From: Klebsiella huaxiensis
Lineage (GTDB): Bacteria; Pseudomonadota; Gammaproteobacteria; Enterobacterales; Enterobacteriaceae
Direction: 5' to 3'
Length of the DNA: 64,000 bases
NCBI RefSeq assembly: GCF_003261575.2
Contig: NZ_CP036175.1
Location: 868,001-932,000, forward strand
This document shows positions 59,428 through 64,000 of the stretch, piece by piece (positions within the stretch are counted from its first letter, which is position 1; every line of letters starts with the position of its first letter). Both the position numbers and the translations under genes were made by a program. A model generated the notes under the pieces. That model did no database searches. It was given only the letters and a program-made list of their open reading frames with translations, and was not told where the DNA came from.

Positions 59428-61419
59428 ATGTCCTCACGTAAAGAGCTTGCCAACGCTATTCGTGCGCTGAGCATGGACGCAGTACAGAAAGCCAAATCCG
59501 GTCACCCGGGTGCCCCGATGGGTATGGCTGACATTGCTGAAGTCCTGTGGCGTGATTTCCTGAACCATAACCCGCAGAACCCATTATGGGCTGACCGCGA
59601 CCGCTTCGTGCTGTCCAACGGTCACGGCTCTATGCTGATCTATAGTCTGCTGCACCTCACCGGTTATGATCTGCCGATTGAAGAGCTGAAAAACTTCCGC
59701 CAACTGCACTCTAAAACTCCGGGTCACCCGGAAGTGGGTTACACCGCGGGCGTTGAAACCACTACCGGTCCGCTGGGTCAGGGTATTGCCAATGCGGTGG
59801 GTATGGCGATTGCGGAGAAAACGCTGGCGGCACAGTTCAACCGTCCGGGCCACGACATTGTTGACCACTTCACTTACGCCTTCATGGGCGACGGCTGCAT
59901 GATGGAAGGTATCTCCCACGAGGTATGCTCCCTGGCCGGTACCCTGAAACTGGGCAAGCTGGTGGCGTTCTATGACGACAACGGCATCTCCATCGACGGT
60001 CACGTTGAAGGCTGGTTTACTGACGATACCGCGAAGCGTTTCGAAGCTTACGGCTGGCACGTTGTTCGTGGTGTAGACGGTCACGATGCTGACTCGATTA
60101 AACGCGCGGTGGAAGAAGCACGTGCTGTTACCGACAAACCGTCTCTGCTGATGTGCAAAACCATCATCGGTTTCGGTTCTCCGAACAAACAGGGCACCCA
60201 CGACTCCCACGGCGCACCGCTGGGCGACGCGGAAATCGCGCTGACCCGCGAAGCACTCGGCTGGAAACACCCGGCCTTTGAAATCCCGTCTGATATCTAT
60301 GCGCAGTGGGATGCGAAAGAAGCCGGTCAGGCGAAAGAAGCCTCCTGGAACGAGAAGTTCGCGGCTTATGCGAAAGCCTTCCCGCAGGAAGCGGCAGAAT
60401 TCACCCGTCGTATGAAAGGCGATATGCCGTCTGACTTCGATGCGAAAGCGAATGAGTTCATCGCTAAGCTGCAGGCGAATCCGGCGAAAATCGCCAGCCG
60501 TAAAGCGTCCCAGAATGCCATCGAAGCCTTTGGCCCTCTGCTGCCGGAATTCCTCGGCGGCTCCGCTGACCTGGCACCGTCTAACCTGACCATCTGGTCT
60601 GGTTCTAAAGCGATTAACGAAGACGCCGCAGGCAACTACATCCACTACGGTGTGCGCGAGTTCGGTATGACCGCGATTGCCAACGGTATCTCGCTGCACG
60701 GCGGTTTCCTGCCGTACACCTCCACCTTCCTGATGTTCGTGGAATACGCCCGTAACGCGGTGCGTATGGCGGCTCTCATGAAGCAGCGTCAGGTGATGGT
60801 GTATACCCACGACTCCATCGGTCTGGGCGAAGACGGCCCGACTCACCAGCCGGTTGAGCAGGTGGCTTCCCTGCGCGTCACGCCAAACATGTCCACATGG
60901 CGTCCGTGTGACCAGGTTGAATCAGCTATCGCGTGGAAATACGGCGTTGAGCGTGCAGATGGCCCGACCGCGCTGATCCTCTCTCGTCAGAACCTGGCGC
61001 AGCAGGAGCGTACCGAAGAGCAGCTGGCGAACGTCGCCCGCGGTGGTTACGTGCTGAAAGATTGCGCTGGCCAGCCAGAGCTGATTTTCATCGCCACCGG
61101 TTCAGAAGTGGAGCTGGCTGTAGCCGCTTACGAAAAACTGACTGCCGAAGGCGTGAAGGCGCGCGTGGTTTCCATGCCGTCCACTGATGCATTCGACAAG
61201 CAGGATGCGGCTTACCGTGAAGCCGTGCTGCCGAAAGCCGTCTCTGCTCGCGTAGCCGTTGAAGCGGGCATCGCTGACTACTGGTTCAAATACGTGGGCC
61301 TGAACGGCGCTATCGTCGGCATGACTACCTTTGGCGAATCTGCTCCGGCTGAGCTGCTGTTTGAAGAGTTTGGCTTCACCGTGGAAAACGTTGTCGCCAA
61401 AGCGAAAGCACTGCTGTAA
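59428..61419 (+). CDS. tktA: Transketolase A
   Basis: The 663-residue thiamine diphosphate enzyme of the pentose phosphate pathway has TPP-binding GDGCMMEGISHEV...FYDDN, catalytic His in NGHGSM, and the Glu/Tyr segment GVREFGMTAIANGI. The C-terminal domain contains ATGSEVELAVAAYEKL. The ATG 59428 matches E. coli TktA; the open frame extends ten residues upstream. A 420-residue antisense frame here is a codon-bias shadow. Confidence 0.98.
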   Translation: MSSRKELANAIRALSMDAVQKAKSGHPGAPMGMADIAEVLWRDFLNHNPQNPLWADRDRFVLSNGHGSMLIYSLLHLTGYDLPIEELKNFRQLHSKTPGHPEVGYTAGVETTTGPLGQGIANAVGMAIAEKTLAAQFNRPGHDIVDHFTYAFMGDGCMMEGISHEVCSLAGTLKLGKLVAFYDDNGISIDGHVEGWFTDDTAKRFEAYGWHVVRGVDGHDADSIKRAVEEARAVTDKPSLLMCKTIIGFGSPNKQGTHDSHGAPLGDAEIALTREALGWKHPAFEIPSDIYAQWDAKEAGQAKEASWNEKFAAYAKAFPQEAAEFTRRMKGDMPSDFDAKANEFIAKLQANPAKIASRKASQNAIEAFGPLLPEFLGGSADLAPSNLTIWSGSKAINEDAAGNYIHYGVREFGMTAIANGISLHGGFLPYTSTFLMFVEYARNAVRMAALMKQRQVMVYTHDSIGLGEDGPTHQPVEQVASLRVTPNMSTWRPCDQVESAIAWKYGVERADGPTALILSRQNLAQQERTEEQLANVARGGYVLKDCAGQPELIFIATGSEVELAVAAYEKLTAEGVKARVVSMPSTDAFDKQDAAYREAVLPKAVSARVAVEAGIADYWFKYVGLNGAIVGMTTFGESAPAELLFEEFGFTVENVVAKAKALL

Positions 61420-61435
61420 TCATTTTTATGATAAT

Positions 61436-61466
61436 AAACGGGTCGCTCAGGCGGCCCGTTTCTTTT
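61436..61466 (+). terminator. Rho-independent terminator after tktA
   Basis: Stem AAACGGG/CCCGTTT with a 12-nt loop, then TCTTTT. Confidence 0.85.
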
Positions 61467-61515
61467 GATTGAGACAGCGCTGGATTTTTTTGTTAGTTAT
61501 CATCAAGTCATTAAT

Positions 61516-61531
61516 GGTGATGTACTTCACA
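61516..61531 (+). promoter_or_regulatory. Putative CRP site upstream of cmtB
   Basis: GGTGATGTACTTCACA matches TGTGA-N6-TCACA in 9 of 10 conserved positions, in the 328-bp AT-rich gap between tktA and cmtB, 217 bp before cmtB. The rest of the gap shows no gene. Confidence 0.55.
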
Positions 61532-61747
61532 AAACGTTAATTTAGTGATTTTTCATATTTGCAATTGAAATCACAAATATATAGTTGATTTTATTTTTTT
61601 AATTATCAACTTGTTGTTTTTATTCATTTCGTAAAAACCTTCAGCCAGTTCGCCTCTCTTTTGTCGCTTATTGATTTCACTGTGCCTCCCGAGTATTTTG
61701 TTTTTAACGATAAACTGTACCCTGGAAATAAAATAAAAGGATGACCT

Positions 61748-62191
61748 ATGCGACTGATTGATTATTTCCCAGAAGCATCAATATCGATAAAGAATTCAGC
61801 ATCAAGCTGGCAAGAAGCGGTTGATTTTTCAATGTCAGCTTTATTGTCTAATCATTATGTTAGCCCGCAATATATTCAGGCAATTAAAGAGTCTACGTTA
61901 GCTAACGGGCCTTATTATATTCTGGCTCCCGAAGTGGCAATGCCTCATGCGCGTCCTGAATACGGTGCGTTAAAAACAGGGATGTCATTAACGCTATTGC
62001 GAAACCACGTCAGCTTTGGCGAGGGTAATGAACCCATTAAGTTATTAATTGGGTTGTCTGCTGCCGATTCAGATTCGCATATTGGTGCGATTCAGGCATT
62101 AAGTGAATTATTGTGTGAAGAGGAAAACTTGGCTGCATTGTTGGCGGCTAAATCTGAGAAACAATTAGCGGATATTATCTCCCGCGCATAA
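61748..62191 (+). CDS. cmtB: PTS EIIA component, mannitol (cryptic) type
   Basis: The 147-residue EIIA of the mannitol/fructose class is phosphorylated by HPr on His67 in EVAMPHARPEYG. The C-terminal ALSELLCEEENLAALL...SEKQLADIIS segment matches E. coli CmtB, which also follows tktA. It hands phosphate to CmtA. The actual substrate is not known; E. coli names it cryptic mannitol. AAAGG precedes the ATG. Confidence 0.93.
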   Translation: MRLIDYFPEASISIKNSASSWQEAVDFSMSALLSNHYVSPQYIQAIKESTLANGPYYILAPEVAMPHARPEYGALKTGMSLTLLRNHVSFGEGNEPIKLLIGLSAADSDSHIGAIQALSELLCEEENLAALLAAKSEKQLADIISRA

Positions 62192-62218
62192 TCAACTCCC
62201 TCCTTTCAGGATATTAAT

Positions 62219-63595
62219 ATGGAAAACAAGTCTGCTCGTGCAAAGGTCCAGGCTTTTGGTGGGTTTTTGACTGCCATGGTCATCCCCAATATCGGCGCAT
62301 TTATTGCCTGGGGGTTTATTACCGCATTATTTATTCCTACTGGCTGGATGCCCAATGAGCATTTTGCCAAAATTGTCGGCCCGATGATTACCTATTTATT
62401 ACCGGTAATGATTGGCTCAACCGGCGGTCACCTGGTTGGCGGCAAGCGCGGAGCGGTAATGGGCGGCATTGGTTCCATTGGCGTGATTGTTGGCGCTGAT
62501 ATTCCAATGTTCCTTGGTTCTATGATCATGGGGCCGCTCGGCGGCCTGGTAATTAAACATATTGACCGCCTGCTGGAAAAACGTATTCCTGCCGGTTTCG
62601 AAATGGTCATCAATAACTTCTCTCTCGGTATCGCTGGCATGATCTTATGCCTGTTGGGATTTGAAATTATTGGCCCGGCGGTTCTCGTTGCGAATAATTT
62701 TGTGAAGGAGTGTATTGAAGCTCTGGTGCATGCGGGGTATCTGCCGTTGCTCTCGGTTATCAACGAACCTGCGAAAATTCTCTTTCTAAACAATGCCATC
62801 GATCAGGGCGTCTATTATCCGCTGGGTATGCAACAGGCTGCTGAGACCGGAAAATCGATCTTCTTTATGGTGGCCTCTAATCCCGGACCAGGGCTGGGCC
62901 TGCTGCTCGGGTTTGCCATCTTTGGTAAAGGCATGAGTAAAAAGTCCGCTCCGGGCGCCATGATTATCCATTTCCTTGGCGGTATCCATGAGCTCTATTT
63001 CCCTTATGTGTTGATGAAGCCGTTAACGCTGATTGCCATGATCGGCGGTGGAATGACCGGTACCTGGGTCTTTAATCTGTTGGGTGGCGGCCTGGTTGCT
63101 GGACCGAGTCCTGGCTCAATCTTCGCCTACCTGGCATTAACACCGAAAGGGTCGTTTATCGCCACCATCGCAGGTGTAACTGCAGGAGCTCTGGTGGCCT
63201 TTATCATTACTTCTTTTATTCTGAAGATGGATAAAAGCATCGAAGTCGAAAAGGAAGATACATTTAGCGAATCTGCTAAAGCGGTAAAAGCGATGAAACG
63301 CGAAGGATCGTTTTCTTACAAGCAGGTTAAACGCGTTGCTTTCGTTTGCGATGCGGGTATGGGCTCCAGCGCGATGGGTGCTACAACTTTCCGTAAACGT
63401 CTGGAAAAAGCGGGACTGGCTATTACCGTCACCCACTATGCCATCGAAAATGTACCAGATGATGCGGATATTATCGTCACTCATGCCAGCCTGGAAGGCC
63501 GTGTTAAACGCGTCAGTGATAAACCTTTAATCCTGATTAAAAACTATATCGGCGATCCGCACCTGGATGAGTTGTTTAAAAACCTCAGTGCCTGA
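62219..63595 (+). CDS. cmtA: PTS EIICB component, mannitol (cryptic) type
   Basis: The 458-residue protein has an N-terminal membrane EIIC domain (about 1-335) with the GxHE-type loop GGIHELYFPYVLM, and a cytosolic EIIB domain whose phospho-Cys is in VAFVCDAGMGSSAMG. It imports and phosphorylates a hexitol or similar sugar. It is 27 bp after cmtB and followed by a dehydrogenase, giving a likely uptake and oxidation operon. Confidence 0.94.
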   Translation: MENKSARAKVQAFGGFLTAMVIPNIGAFIAWGFITALFIPTGWMPNEHFAKIVGPMITYLLPVMIGSTGGHLVGGKRGAVMGGIGSIGVIVGADIPMFLGSMIMGPLGGLVIKHIDRLLEKRIPAGFEMVINNFSLGIAGMILCLLGFEIIGPAVLVANNFVKECIEALVHAGYLPLLSVINEPAKILFLNNAIDQGVYYPLGMQQAAETGKSIFFMVASNPGPGLGLLLGFAIFGKGMSKKSAPGAMIIHFLGGIHELYFPYVLMKPLTLIAMIGGGMTGTWVFNLLGGGLVAGPSPGSIFAYLALTPKGSFIATIAGVTAGALVAFIITSFILKMDKSIEVEKEDTFSESAKAVKAMKREGSFSYKQVKRVAFVCDAGMGSSAMGATTFRKRLEKAGLAITVTHYAIENVPDDADIIVTHASLEGRVKRVSDKPLILIKNYIGDPHLDELFKNLSA

Positions 63596-63620
63596 TTGCT
63601 CATTAATTTACGGAGTTAAT

Positions 63621-64000
63621 ATGAAAACCAAAGTTGCCGCTATTTATGGCAAGCAGGATGTCCGCATTCGTGAATTCGAACTTCCGCAAATTACCGATAA
63701 TGAATTGCTGGTGAGCGTAATCTCCGATAGCGTGTGTTTATCTACCTGGAAGGCCGCCGTTTTAGGCAGCGAACATAAACGCGTTCCCGATGATTTAGAA
63801 AATCATCCGGTTATTACCGGTCATGAATGTGCGGGGATTATTGTCGAGGTGGGGAAAAACCTTACCGATAAATATAAAAAAGGTCAGCGGTTTGTTCTGC
63901 AACCGGCGATGGGGCTACCAAGCGGATATTCAGCAGGTTATAGCTATGAATACTTCGGCGGTAACGCGACCTATATGATTATCCCTGAGGTGGCTATTAA
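63621..64000 (+). CDS. yggP: Zinc-type alcohol dehydrogenase-like protein YggP, 3' end cut by window
   Basis: The open frame starts at ATG 63621 with CGGAG 5 nt upstream and runs off the window; about 126 residues are seen. It begins MKTKVAAIYGKQDVRIREFEL and includes VISDSVCLSTWKAAVLGSEHKR, ITGHECAGIIVEVGKN with the zinc-ligand His-Glu and GGNATYMIIPEVAI. It matches E. coli YggP of the medium-chain dehydrogenase family. Being 25 bp after cmtA, it may oxidise the imported polyol phosphate. Confidence 0.93.
   Translation, partial: MKTKVAAIYGKQDVRIREFELPQITDNELLVSVISDSVCLSTWKAAVLGSEHKRVPDDLENHPVITGHECAGIIVEVGKNLTDKYKKGQRFVLQPAMGLPSGYSAGYSYEYFGGNATYMIIPEVAI

Noticed and set aside
59584..60846. 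420-codon antisense frame within tktA
   Set aside because: Shadow of the highly biased tktA coding sequence; no ribosome-binding site or recognisable domain.

Overview
The window is a chromosomal segment of an enteric gammaproteobacterium. Gene content and order follow the 66-68 min region of Escherichia coli (ygiQ, dkgA-yqhD-yqhC, metC/exbBD, gss, tRNA-Phe, yqgA, speC, nupG, mltC-yggX-mutY, trmB-yggL-yggN, hemW-rdgB-yggU-T-S, yqgF-yqgE, gshB-rsmE, endA, sprT, galP, metK, speA, speB, loiP, tktA, cmtBA). Departures from E. coli point to the Klebsiella/Raoultella side of the family: a cystathionine beta-synthase/gamma-lyase pair (mtcBC type), a TRAP transporter between hemW and yggN, and an intact dienelactone hydrolase. 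Species identity is inferred and was not tested.

Layout. 1-9.4 kb: 3' part of ygiQ, a hypothetical gene, a HIT protein, the aldehyde reductases dkgA and yqhD with divergent regulator yqhC, yghB, and metC facing the TonB energisers exbBD, with MetJ and Fur sites between them. 9.4-17.2 kb: yqhA, dienelactone hydrolase, yghW, and a glutathione-related group (yghU, a DsbA-like monothiol protein, gss), then an aminotransferase and an esterase. 17.2-28.1 kb is the accessory part: two small unknown ORFs, a tyrosine phosphatase fused to an autotransporter barrel, an SDR/LysR divergent pair, reverse transsulfuration genes, a DASS carrier, a SymE-like toxin, a DUF1090 protein, two palindromic intergenic repeats and a decayed copy of the tRNA-Phe 3' end. 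28.1-64 kb is mostly core housekeeping sequence. Exceptions are the TRAP operon (37.6-40.5 kb), a CsgD-like regulator (45.5 kb) and a lipoprotein between speA and speB. The window ends inside a yggP-like dehydrogenase following the cmtBA phosphotransferase genes.

Functional links. Polyamine metabolism recurs: speC (ornithine to putrescine), speA and speB (arginine to agmatine to putrescine), metK (S-adenosylmethionine, the source of the aminopropyl group of spermidine) and gss (glutathionylspermidine). Sulfur metabolism recurs as metC, mtcBC, metK and gshB. The most interesting unlabelled signals are short arginine-rich reading frames with ribosome-binding sites in the long leaders of both speC (two ORFs coupled by ATGA) and speA (one ORF with a very strong Shine-Dalgarno). 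Each overlaps a pyrimidine-rich stretch and is followed by hairpins, so they may be regulatory leader peptides comparable to SpeFL of speF. This is read from sequence alone and needs comparative and reporter evidence. No CRISPR array, rRNA, intact insertion sequence or prophage was found.
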